Of a DNA stretch of 64,000 nt, positions 45,112-54,699 are shown one piece after another; within the stretch, counting starts at the first letter, position 1; each line of letters opens with the position of its first letter. The position numbers and the translations under genes are program-made. Source of the DNA: Stagonosporopsis chrysanthemi (taxonomy: Eukaryota; Ascomycota; Dothideomycetes; Pleosporales; Didymellaceae); the NCBI GenBank assembly GCA_022560025.1, contig JAFISE010000024.1:62001-126000 (forward strand), written 5' to 3'. The notes beneath the pieces are model-generated. The model saw nothing but the letters and a program-made list of their open reading frames with translations. It had not been told where the DNA came from and made no database searches.

Positions 45112-47079
45112 TCAGTCAATCAACAAGCTCTGCAGCCTCGCTTCTGTGGCAATGACATCCAGCGCTTGCCTGACCTCGAGCACTCTCCTGCACTCGCTCA
45201 GCCAGTCCTTGCTCAACACCTTGGCCCACCCTTGCAGGCCGTTCATCTCACGAGCAGCGGCATCGAGGTCGCCCTCCTCGAGCAGGACCTCGGTGCGCGC
45301 CAGCACGGCCTCGACGTCACCGCCGACCGCTAGCCCGGACTTCTTGAACAGGACCTTGGACATGGCGAGGGAGGCGAGGTGGGACGCAACGCCGGCGTCC
45401 TCGGGGAGGAGCGCGGCTTTCCTGACTTCGGAGGCAACACGGCGGAAGCGGTCGATCAGGAGAGCGGAGCTGGGGATGCCGCGCTGGTAGGCGGTGGGGT
45501 TGATGCTGGAGATGGCGGCGCTGACGACGGGGTCATCAGCCGCGATTTCCTTGAGGGCAGCCAGCTCGGTGACAAAAGGCTTGGGGACGACTTGTGTCTC
45601 GAGGGCCGACTTGACGGCCTCGACGGCGACAACGAGGTGCTGGGTCTTCAGGTTGGCGTCGACGACCGAGTTCCACTCAGCTGTGAGCTTCTCGAGCTCG
45701 TGGACCGAGTTGGAGAGGTCGGTCAGCTTGCCGAGACGGCCGTCGCGCTCGGCCTCGACGCGGTCGCGAACGCTTTGGGTGAAGCTCTTCTGCAGCTGGA
45801 TGCTCTGCTCGAGGAGCTCGTTCTTCAGCTTCGCCTCGTAGACCTTGTGGGCAGCCTCGAGCTCAGACTTGACCTTGCTCCTGTAGGCCTGCTGGAGACG
45901 CTCGCGCTCGTTCTCGTACTCCTCCTTCCAGTGCGTCTCCTGCTCTTGCATCTGGTGGTCGAGGCGCTGGACGAGCTCCTTGGCGGCCTCGTCGAACTCG
46001 GCGTGCGCAGCCTTGACCTTGTCCTCCGACTCCTTCTGCAGGCTGGCCTTCAACAGGGAAATGTCGGAGACGACCTTGGCGAGCTCCGACTTGGCCTTGT
46101 CCAGCGCAGAGTTGTACTTTCCATCGTGGGTCTTGTCGGCGTTGACTACGGTGATGAGGTCGTTGACGATCTTGACGACGTCCTGGACGACAGGCTCGCT
46201 CGCGGAGGACACGTTCAGGTGGTCAATCTGCGAGATGGGCGTCGAGGGGGCGTCGAGGACAACAGTCTTGGGCTCGGCCTTGGTGGTCGCCGAGGCGGGC
46301 TTCTCCTGCTGCTGCTGGTCTTTCTTCGCCTCCTGGACGCCCGTGGCGGGCGTGTGCTGGTTGGAGCCAACACGGGGCTGGTCGGCAGCCTTGGCGGTGG
46401 GGTTGTTGTCGCTGACGGCGCTGATGTGGGGGTCCTCTGCGACGCGAGCAGTCAGGCCGCTCTTGCCGGGGATGGTGACCTTGTTCTCGCCCGAGATCTG
46501 TTGGTGCAGGCGCGGCTGGTCGGGGCGGGCAGGGAAGCGGCGCTTGAACTCGCGCTCCTCAAAGTAGGCGACGGCGTCCTCGCCAAAGGGCACATACTCG
46601 GTGAAGAAGTCGTGGAAGTTGTCCGAGACCAGCGAGTAGTAGACGCCGCCGGCGTAGCTGAGACCGGACAGGATGGTCAGCCACAGCAGGAAGCGGCGGA
46701 AGCGGCGCTTCTTGGGCTTTGGCTGGACGGGGTCGGGGGCGACGCTGGCGGTGCCGGGGCCGGTCGGGGGCGTGGTCGTGGGCTGGATGACGGGGGCCGA
46801 CCGCGAGGGCGCGCTGGCGGGCGTGTCGTTGACCATGGTCGTGGCGGGCGCGGGCGGGGTCCTGGGCACGTCGGACGGCGCGATGGTGGCTTGCGGGACG
46901 GACAGCGGGCGCGCAGGGTCGGCCGAGGGCTCGACGAGGGGCGCTGGGTTGGGGACGGCCGTCTGGTCCAGCTTTTTGTCGTCGGCGTACCAGCGCTGGG
47001 CAGCGCGCCATTGCGGGCGGGCGGCGCGTGCCAATGGCCGGGCTGCGGGGCGGGCCGCAAGAATCGAGGCGCGCAGCAT
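45112..47079 (-). CDS. mic60: MICOS complex subunit Mic60 (mitofilin)
   Basis: A single exon of 655 residues. The N-terminus MLRASILAARPAARPLARAA is Arg/Ala-rich without acids, a classic mitochondrial presequence. A Pro-rich linker precedes one membrane helix at about 129-150 (FLLWLTILSGLSYAGGVYYS). The intermembrane-space part has long coiled coils (about 330-500) and a C-terminal mitofilin domain with NPTAYQRGIPSSALLIDRFR and GDLDAAAREMNGLQGWAKVL. Mic60 anchors the MICOS complex at cristae junctions and makes contact sites with the outer membrane. The frame extends upstream to an ATG at 47232, but the presequence-like start at 47079 is preferred. The length is normal for fungal Mic60. Confidence 0.94.
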   Translation of the reverse strand: MLRASILAARPAARPLARAARPQWRAAQRWYADDKKLDQTAVPNPAPLVEPSADPARPLSVPQATIAPSDVPRTPPAPATTMVNDTPASAPSRSAPVIQPTTTPPTGPGTASVAPDPVQPKPKKRRFRRFLLWLTILSGLSYAGGVYYSLVSDNFHDFFTEYVPFGEDAVAYFEEREFKRRFPARPDQPRLHQQISGENKVTIPGKSGLTARVAEDPHISAVSDNNPTAKAADQPRVGSNQHTPATGVQEAKKDQQQQEKPASATTKAEPKTVVLDAPSTPISQIDHLNVSSASEPVVQDVVKIVNDLITVVNADKTHDGKYNSALDKAKSELAKVVSDISLLKASLQKESEDKVKAAHAEFDEAAKELVQRLDHQMQEQETHWKEEYENERERLQQAYRSKVKSELEAAHKVYEAKLKNELLEQSIQLQKSFTQSVRDRVEAERDGRLGKLTDLSNSVHELEKLTAEWNSVVDANLKTQHLVVAVEAVKSALETQVVPKPFVTELAALKEIAADDPVVSAAISSINPTAYQRGIPSSALLIDRFRRVASEVRKAALLPEDAGVASHLASLAMSKVLFKKSGLAVGGDVEAVLARTEVLLEEGDLDAAAREMNGLQGWAKVLSKDWLSECRRVLEVRQALDVIATEARLQSLLID

Positions 47080-47884
47080 GCTGGACGGCCTCCGGATGGC
47101 GGGGATGGAGGGCGATGGGGGCGGCGGAGGGGGTGGCAGCTCGTGAAGCAAAGAGCTTGACCGCGCGAACAACGTCAATGTCGCCGGGCCCGAGCGCCCT
47201 GGCCGTGTCGGGCGGAATCGGTCATCGGCCATCGGTGGCAGCTCGAGCTCTCCCGCCCCAACACCACGCGAGCACCGCCGCCGCTCCTTCACATGCTGCG
47301 CCCGCGCGCGCCCTGCCCAGCGCCGCCCCCGTCTGCAGCGCGTGCCATCTGCGCCATCTGACTGACACCTGTGCTACGCCCGCCAGCCCTCGATACGCTC
47401 CACGTCGTCCCAGGTCTCGGAATGCCGACCGGAAGTGGAGTCAGCAGCTGCGCGCGGCGTGAACATCGTGGCCCCTACATTCCCAGCTTGTCGCCGCTGT
47501 CTCCTTATAGTCAGCCCACGACCAAGTCTGCACTGTCCTCTGCCCTCTGCCCTCTGCCCTCTGCCCTCTGCCCTCTGCTCTCTGCCACCCGTGCTATTCG
47601 TCTGGCGTCTCGCCACTTGCGCACAGTGCGACGTCATATCGTGACTCTCCTACTGCCCGAACAGGCAGCCACGTTTGCACTCACCTCGACAGCTGTATTT
47701 GGCTCCAGATGCGCACGCTTCTGGCAAACACCTCCCCTCTCATGACTTCCTTCTGTCGACACCTTTGCTTCTCTGCGCAGCTCTACCAGTCGCCCGTCTT
47801 CTCCCAAGGTCTTGCTTCTACAATCTTAAAGTGGACCTCCAGCATTCCACACGTGCACGTCCAGCCCTCCCCAGACCCGGCACC
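47080..47884. promoter_or_regulatory. Divergent intergenic region, mic60 and the 199-residue protein gene
   Basis: An 805-base stretch between divergent starts contains both promoters. It includes the TGCCCTC minisatellite at about 47538-47582. The part next to mic60 is GC-rich and keeps the mic60 frame open to 47292, which could encode an alternative N-terminus from the ATG at 47232. Confidence 0.5.
47538..47582 (+). repeat. Heptamer minisatellite (TGCCCTC)n
   Basis: About six tandem copies of a 7-base unit (CTCTGCC in another phase), the last with a CTCTGCTC variant. The strand is strongly polypyrimidine, so the tract could form unusual DNA structure between two divergent promoters. Confidence 0.9.
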
Positions 47885-48484
47885 ATGGACGACAGCCACT
47901 CTGCCGGCGCATCCGCTTACAGGAAACCACGGCGCAACAGCTGCAGCGCCAAATCCACAAGCTTCGCCATACCGCACTTCCAGCAGCTCGCCGCAATGAA
48001 CCAGTCTCAAATCCTCACACCACCACTGACACCACCCCATTCGCCTCGCCATTCACTGCCCCTATCCCCAGCGCACAAGCCTGCGCGCAGCGAACGGCCG
48101 GCCTCAAGAGTCCACTTCGACCTGCACATGTCCATCCACCGCAGCACCAGCACCAGCACCAGCACGACCATCGACTCGTCCATGAGCGAGTCGTCTCTCT
48201 GGACTTTGCCCGGCTTCGACGACGACGGCGACGGCGACGACGACGAGCCACAACCCACGAGCCCGTCCAGAGCCGCCAATGCAGAGAACCGCTGGCTCCG
48301 CCTCCTCCAGAGCGCCGCCTCGTCGAACCGCGACCGCCACCGTGCGCGCCTCGAGGGAGATGGCTGGGCCTTTGTGGGCGGCCGCTACAGCGACGAGCTG
48401 CAGGACCTGAGTGACGAGAGCGCAGAGAGCGTCGACGAGGAGTTTGACGTCGTTGTCCTGGCGAGGGAGAGCGTGGGCTGTTGA
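47885..48484 (+). CDS. Small Ser/Pro-rich protein of unknown function
   Basis: A single-exon ORF of 199 residues starting MDDSHSAGASAYRKPRRNS in a CACCATGG context. It has a Pro/Ser motif region (LTPPLTPPHSPRHSLPLSP), a Ser/Thr repeat (STSTSTSTT), an acidic Asp/Gly stretch (FDDDGDGDDDE), and a more ordered-looking C-terminal half (NRWLRLLQSAA, GDGWAFVGGRYSDELQDL). The protein lacks membrane helices and a signal peptide. The SP/TP motifs could be kinase sites. I do not recognise the family. The codon pattern and conserved-looking C-terminal part support it as a real gene. Confidence 0.6.
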   Translation: MDDSHSAGASAYRKPRRNSCSAKSTSFAIPHFQQLAAMNQSQILTPPLTPPHSPRHSLPLSPAHKPARSERPASRVHFDLHMSIHRSTSTSTSTTIDSSMSESSLWTLPGFDDDGDGDDDEPQPTSPSRAANAENRWLRLLQSAASSNRDRHRARLEGDGWAFVGGRYSDELQDLSDESAESVDEEFDVVVLARESVGC

Positions 48485-49063
48485 CCCGCCGTTGCCGTGC
48501 GCGTCTGTCTGTACACCTTGCATGTACACATACTTCCTAAGGCTTTGTTTGATTTGATTTGATTTGCGCAGGCGCTGGCACACATGATACCCCGGCCGGC
48601 CGCATGGCGGCGCAAAAGGAGGAAAAGTTGGATTCTTAAAAGATGGTGGTAGTAATAGTCACAACAACCGTACAGCACAATGCATCTCCCGTCGATACGC
48701 TACAAATGTCTGCTGAACACATCACTAAAGGCGCGGTTTGTTCTCAAGCATGTCAGGTCATCCTGGGCCGCTGCTCAAGAACGTGATACGCTAGCCATGT
48801 ACCTATTATTGCCATGACCTCGCAGAACACGTCTGCGATTCTATGTGACAAGATGGAATGCTGAAAAAGGATGATTCTCTTGGATACACCGTCTAGAGAT
48901 GTCCTGATGAGATGGCATTTGACAGAGTGCTCTGCACGTGTCCAGCCAGTCCAGAACCTAGTACAGTTGCTAGACGAATTGTGTACCTTCATCTTCGCAA
49001 AAAAAAAACTGTCTGCCAGTGCAAAAAGACAGTGCACTCTGGAGCTGCGTCTTACAAACCACC
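48485..49063. other. Intergenic region between convergent genes
   Basis: These 579 bases lie between the stops of the 199-residue protein gene and the glycosyltransferase gene. They contain a short TTTGATTTGATTTGA direct repeat near 48546-48566 and an A9 run near 49000. No coding sequence was recognised. Confidence 0.55.
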
Positions 49064-50326
49064 TCAAGGCTCCAACAACCCCTTCCTGATGACCAGCTCA
49101 TCGCCCACGAGAATCGGCTCGACATACTCGATGCGCTCCCTCGTCTGCTCAAAGTGCAAGCTCCCATACCTCAACAGCTCGCCAAAAGTCCCCGGCGCCT
49201 GATCGTTGCCCTCGTTCTCGGGCTGGTCGAGGAAGATGCCGCACGCAAGCGACTTGGTCAACCCCTTGCCATGCGTAATCTTCTGCATCGTGCTGCTCGC
49301 TAGCAGCCTCCACACCACCTGCTCCGCGACCCTGTACGCCTCAGACTCGGGATCGGCATCCAGCCGCGTCGTGAAGACGCGGTACAGATCCTCGCCCTTG
49401 TACCCGACGATGCGCTCGGCGGCCCAGTCCTCGGGCGCGACGTCAAACAGCAGCACCTTGGTGCGGAAGTACTCACGGCCGTTGAAGCCGCCGTGGGGCT
49501 CCTCGAGCCACGTCAGCCGGATCCACGCAATGCACTGCCCGATGTAGCCCAGCACCGTGTGCTCGTCGACTTTGAAGTCCCAGCTGAAGCCGCGGGCTTC
49601 GCTTTGGGAGAAGTTGAACGAGGACATGAAGGCGATGAGCGGGTTGGTCAGCACGCCGGTGAAGTCTGTGCGGTCTTTCCAGAGGTGGACGAAGAGGTCG
49701 TGCCTGGGGGGTGTTTAGCAAGAGGTCTTTGTCTCTGCGTCTGTAACGGCGAGGACGTACCAGCGCTTGATAAACGGATCGCCTTTCCGGCTCGCTACGA
49801 AGTGGTTCGCAATGTTCTGCTCCAGCATCCATGGCGCACAGATGGTGTACGGCGAGGTCTCATCTGCAAGTTGGTTCCAGCACACGCGATCCAAGTCGCG
49901 GAACATGATGTTGCCCACGTCCATCCACACGCCTCCGTACGCATGCAGCGCCGCACCACGCAGGAAATCAGCACTGTGCGGCCCTACATACGGACCCTCC
50001 ATGGTGCCCTCCACAAACGATTTGGGCAGCACGGCAGGCTCAATCCAGGTCAGAGCATGGTTTGGCGAGTCCGGGACGGTGTCAAGGACGCGGACGGTCC
50101 AGGAGGAGCCGTGCAAACGCACCCAGTTGATGATATTGCGCTGGCACCATGAGGGCATGGATGAGATGCCCGAGTGCCAGTATGTCCATATGTTCTTTTC
50201 GGAAGTAATGGGCGCGTGCTGCGTTAGTGAGTCGAGGATCTCGGCATCGGTTCGCTGGTCTTTGCAGTCGACATAGCGAAGCTGGGATGCGTATTGTGGT
50301 GGAATCTGGAACTTGGAGGCGCTCAT
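49064..50326 (-). CDS. Capsular-polysaccharide-synthesis-type glycosyltransferase
   Basis: Exons 50326-49761 and 49703-49064 (57-nt intron) encode 401 residues. An N-terminal NIWTYWHSGISSMPSWCQRN and later HSADFLRGAALHAYGGVWMDVGN match the nucleotide-sugar-binding core of the Caps_synth/GT32-like family. The usual DxD is reduced to one Asp (about 136) followed by Val-Gly. A C-terminal half with WLEEPHGGFNGREYF and VGYKGEDLYRVFTT follows. No signal peptide or membrane anchor is visible, so a cytosolic enzyme or one lacking an annotated leader is suggested, unlike the Golgi GT34 enzyme earlier in the window. The acceptor and sugar are unknown. An in-frame ATG at 50407 would add 27 residues without creating a clear anchor. 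Confidence 0.82.
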
Positions 50327-51149
50327 GGTGGTGTGGGATTGGACGCTGTCGTGTTGGAATCGAGCTGTTATGAACAAATGATGCTGCGATCTGCGCGGTT
50401 CGATCATTTATCACATTGGTTGTTCGGAACCCGAGTGGTGAGTACGGTAATGAAAGCACAGGCCAGGACGTTGCGCTACGTCAAACCAGCCTTGTTGAGT
50501 GAGAGTACCTGTGCCACCGAACAATGCCTTGTTGTCCAACATGCATGTACCAATGGGTGAATTTGCTGTGGCTGGGATGTAAGACCTAACCCACATTAGC
50601 GTTGTTGGTCCAACACTCTCAGCCTCTCGACCACGGGTCTGAGGGTTCCCATCTTGGGTACGAACTGCGAACGACTATCCACATCATCGTGCGATAAAAA
50701 CTACTTTACAGGCATGAACAGATGAATGAAGCAGGTGTGACGTATCTATAAGTAGCAATACTGCAGGTTGTGATTGCCACCTTTAAGTGGAGATAAGTAG
50801 AGATAAGAATGGTAAGGATGTTGACCAAGAACGAAACAACAACGTACGCCGCCCGAACCGTCCATTCGCTCGAATCCTTCCTGGATGTAACCGAGTACCC
50901 ATGAATAAACCGGTCCGTAGACAATCCAGTACGCCTGCCCATCGGCACCCACCCGGCGGATATAATCCTTTCGCTAAACCTTTGCGAGATGACATAAAAA
51001 AACATTAAAAAAATAAAAAGGAGAAATCATAACAGTCTTAAGCGTTGTCACTAGCAGCGAGGTGCATTTTGGGGGAAGAGTGACACCCAGTAATCGTTAG
51101 CAGGCGGAAATCTTGAGACGTTAGTTGAGAAAGCGACAAATGCTGAGGA
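50327..51149. other. Intergenic region
   Basis: These 823 bases hold the promoter of the glycosyltransferase gene and the 3' end region of the C2H2 gene. Short ORFs only; nothing recognised. Confidence 0.55.
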
Positions 51150-52834
51150 TCAACCTACGCGTCTTCGGCGCCCGCGACTGCCGCCTTCTGGACGCTGCGC
51201 AAGTACGTCGCGTAGCTGCGGATCGTCCTTGTCTTTGTCAACGTGATGTACACGAACGTGCCTGCGGATAGTTAGTAAGCAAACACAAGTCCAGATGATG
51301 TATTCAGCATACCTCTGCAGATTGTCGGGTCTTGGGTACTTATGCTCTCGATCTGGACAGAACGGACACACGTAGCCAGGCGATTGATGCACCAGACCGT
51401 GTCGAATCATCTCATTCTTGCGCTTGAAGCCCTTGCCTCCTTCGCTTCGTGGACATCCTTTGACTGGACAGAAGTGGGGCCGTGTCTGGGAGTGAACGTT
51501 GGCGTGCGAGCTGTTTAACAAGTCAGTTGACGTCTTGGTGAAATTTCTGCATCGACCTACTTTAGAAGATACTGTGTCTGGAACGGCAAAGCCGTGCACC
51601 CTGGCTGTTCACACTTGTAGGTACCGGCGACGCTTTGCGGCACGTTCGAAAGACCAGACCCCACAGGAGCTGGCAGGTGCCGCGATGTCAGCGCTCCATC
51701 GATGCTGAGCACGCGTTGTCGCCCGCCTTCGATGGGTGTTTGCAGCATATCCGATCCATGTCCAACCGGGCTGTTGTAGGTCTCGACCGAGATGGAAGCT
51801 GAGCGGTTGAAGACTCCATCGGCTATTTGTGATGGTCGCCTTGCTCCTCCGGGTCCGAAAAGTGTGAGGTGCTCTTTCGATCGAAGGAACACATCCCCCA
51901 CACGCCCTGCATCACTCGGGGTACTAACGGGCGAAGAAGCGTTGAAGTGTGGGAACGGTGAGGCCGGTGAGTGATGTGAGCTGATGGACAGCGAGCGGAT
52001 AATTGCAGATGGTGACTGTCCAGAGGACGAGATGGATTGTCGATGCGCGAAATGGCCAGATGCATCAGAGTCGTTAGTCGCAGAGCGGACTAGGTCGTCG
52101 AACGACGGAAGTTGCTGATTTGGCGAGGCTGCTGATTCTGGTGAGAGTGCCGATAGCGGCGGTGGCTGGTGGGTGTGGATAGATGGTAGTTTCTCGCTTG
52201 GCGGTATCCTCGACGGTGAGAGCGTGAGATCCTTGAGAGACGGCGAGATTGCCGATGAGTCTGTAGGATGATCGCCATTCGTAAACGCGTTGGGCGAAGT
52301 ATGATTTGGCGCAGAGCCATTGGAGGAGCCGCATGTGCTTGGGTTGGATGTCACGCTGTGCAACACTGACCCAGTCGACGACGCGTGGGAGGCATGCGAT
52401 TCCCTTCTCTCCGTAGCATGCGGGCCAAGTCCAAGATCTGGGTTGGGACCCACCAGCGAGTCAGATCGGTCGTTTGTTGGTGCGGCCATGTCGATTGATT
52501 TAGGAAGGGCAAGCCTGTCAGGATTGGCTGCGTCTGGCATCTCTTCATCGGACAACTCGGTTTCTGATCCGGAGTTGAGGGCTTCTTGACTGACTGCGTG
52601 GGCAATATCAGGACGAGTCGGGTCCATTTCCCGAATAAGCACCCAGTCCCCTTGCGTAGGTCGATGCTTTCGAAGTTTAGATCTCTTGCGATTTCGAGAG
52701 GTGGGGGAACTGACGAAAATCTGGGTCACAATAGGCGGTGGCTCTTCTTCAGGCTTTGGATTCACAACGATTGCTTGCAGGCCGGGCGACCGGGAACCGA
52801 GGGCGTCTTCCTCCGTGTAGTAGTCTTCAGGCAT
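51150..52834 (-). CDS. C2H2 zinc-finger protein with C-terminal fingers
   Basis: Exons 52834-51561, 51510-51313 and 51261-51150 encode 527 residues; introns are 50 and 51 nt. The first 400 residues are Ser/Pro-rich and probably disordered. Finger-like units are at the C-terminus: YKCEQPGCTALPFQTQYLLN then SHANVH (the first intron falls in the middle), HFCPVKGCPRSEGGKGF then KNEMIRHGLVH, and YVCPFCPDREHKYPRPDNLQ then RHVRVHH across the second intron. The tail is basic (GGSRGRRRRVG), possibly a nuclear localisation signal. Predicted nuclear DNA-binding regulator with unknown targets. The frame is open to 52864 but has no ATG there; the first ATG is 52834 (MPEDYYTEEDALG). A non-recognised upstream exon is possible. 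Confidence 0.86.
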
Positions 52835-54699
52835 TGGCAGTTTCGGCCGAATTGGGGCTGGCAAGGGTCTAGCCGCAACGACAAAAATTTACGGACAATG
52901 GGCGCTGGGGCAAGGGCGGTGTCTACCCCAAGCAGACCTCCTCAAAGGCTCCCAGAAACAGCCCGGGGCCGCGGCGGAGTGATGATGCGTGACGGAGGGA
53001 CCAGTGACTGATGTGGATCTGAGAGACGGTCAGCATGACCAAGAGGCGCATTCTCTGAAAGACAAAGGCCGCAGTCTCGGGCGCTGAGCAGTGCAAGAGG
53101 GATCGGAAAAACTCCGTGCTGGTCAGGAGAAGAAATTGACAGATGGAGGGTCGTCAAATGCCGACAGAAGCGTCTAGGGCTGGGGCTCGTGGCGGTCACT
53201 GGCCATGCAAGCTCGGCGACAAGGATGCGGGCAGATGAAGGGTTGCAACGCCTCGTGTGCTGAAGCGGCTCCCAGAAAAAGAGCGGAGAACATGACAGCA
53301 TGGGAATTGGGATGTGGAGAAAGTGCGTGGAGAAACTTGGAAGTGGGCTCAGAGCCGCGGACAAGAGGCGGCTCTGCGCGGTGCAAACGTACCCGAGTGC
53401 CAGTGCGACGACTACTCTTGAGCCTCAAGCCGGTGGAGAAAGCGCGGCGATCAACCCTCATCCACGGCGCGGGGGCAGGTGGCAGGAGGCAGGACTGGAG
53501 GTGCAGTGGGCTGCTGGCGGGCTGCGAGGCTGCGCTGCGTGCAACTTGGAGAGCAGGCGCTGCTGCCCTCTGCGTGTTCGAGGCCAAAGGAGCTTGCCGG
53601 GCTGGCGCGGTGAGAGGCTGATGCGGGGATCTGGTCGCGCGTGGTCTTCGCCCAAGGTCGTTCCGGAGGGCGCAATCCAGTACGTAAGACTGCGAGGTTG
53701 CGGGCGCTCGGCGGGGAGGGAAGGGGAGGGGAGAGAGTTGGGTGCCGTCGCCATCGCGACGACTGGCAGAGCGTCGCTTTCCACGAGCTCCGCGTCCGCC
53801 TGCTGGGCGCAGCCTGACAGGCCGCTGCGGCTGACAATCCAATTATGAGGCTCAGTTTCCCCTCTCTGCAGACCAGACCGCGGGCGCAACCTGAGCAGGG
53901 TGCGTCTCTGCGCTAGCGATCCACCCCCGCCCAAGTCCCCAGAAGAGCCTAAGAGCTGCCCATGTGGGGAATCGCAGCATGAAAACCGGGTCGACGAGCT
54001 TTTCTCGGCACCCTCGTGAGCGCGGCGGAGATGACCTCGGCCACCGCTGCGCTGCTGCAGCGCTGCTGCAGGCTGAGTCTTCACCCACTGGCCGCGCCCG
54101 CGTTTGCAGTAATTTATCCGCGAGCCCTCTGGGCCACTGTGCGCGTGCCCGCCGTGCCCGCCGTGCCCGCGCCTGGGCACTCGCCCGGGCTATGTTTGCG
54201 CCGGGGGCACCGCAGGCAGCTCCCTTGAAAAACGACATGACCTGTTCATGCACACGCCCATACAGTAGAATGTACCAAGCTCTCTTTTTGAATATGCTTG
54301 ATGCATGTTGCTGCTGACTAGCAGCCCCAGCCAGTGCGGGACCATGTACTACCTCTGCACGCCCGACGTCTACTCTGCACCACCTGTCGTTCGGCCCGCC
54401 CAGCTGCTGCCAATCGTACAGTCCTTGCTGTGTATGCTTCCGCCCATCGCTGCTCAGAAGATGCTTCAAACTGCGTTGCTGTCATGCACAAGACCTCTAC
54501 GCTCGCTAGCGCGCGCACTCCACCCCACATGTCATCGCTGAAAAGGACGAGTAAGAGTCGTAGAATGAGGACCAACGCCCAAAAAAACTAACGCACACAA
54601 AGCTTGAGCAATGTCGCACCGATTCACGTGTCCCGCATTACGACCGGCTGATTGCATCCCACATGCCGCGAGTCTATCAGCCGCACGCACTCGTTGTGC
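52835..54699. other. GC-rich intergenic region (1.9 kb)
   Basis: This stretch has long overlapping ORFs on both strands because it is GC-rich, but none shows a family signature or clear codon bias. Imperfect GCCCGCCGT repeats lie near 54145-54170. It should contain the C2H2 promoter on the left and the agc1 3' UTR on the right. Confidence 0.5.

Noticed and set aside
45379..47160. Very long plus-strand ORF (593 codons) opposite mic60
   Set aside because: It is the antisense shadow of the GC-rich mic60 coding region. Its composition is a Gly/Leu/Val/Arg skew without domains, while the minus frame has presequence, membrane helix, coiled coil and mitofilin motifs.
47080..47232. N-terminal extension of Mic60 from the ATG at 47232
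   Set aside because: It would place Pro-rich sequence (PPPPPPPSPSIP) before a textbook mitochondrial presequence, so the downstream ATG at 47079 is preferred.
49493..50152. 219-codon plus-strand ORF over the glycosyltransferase
   Set aside because: It lies opposite a clear glycosyltransferase gene and spans its intron without any family feature; a shadow ORF.
52865..54699. Long overlapping ORFs on both strands between the C2H2 gene and agc1
   Set aside because: They are Arg/Ala/Pro-rich in all frames, as expected of GC-rich non-coding DNA. There is no domain, splice chain or preferred frame.
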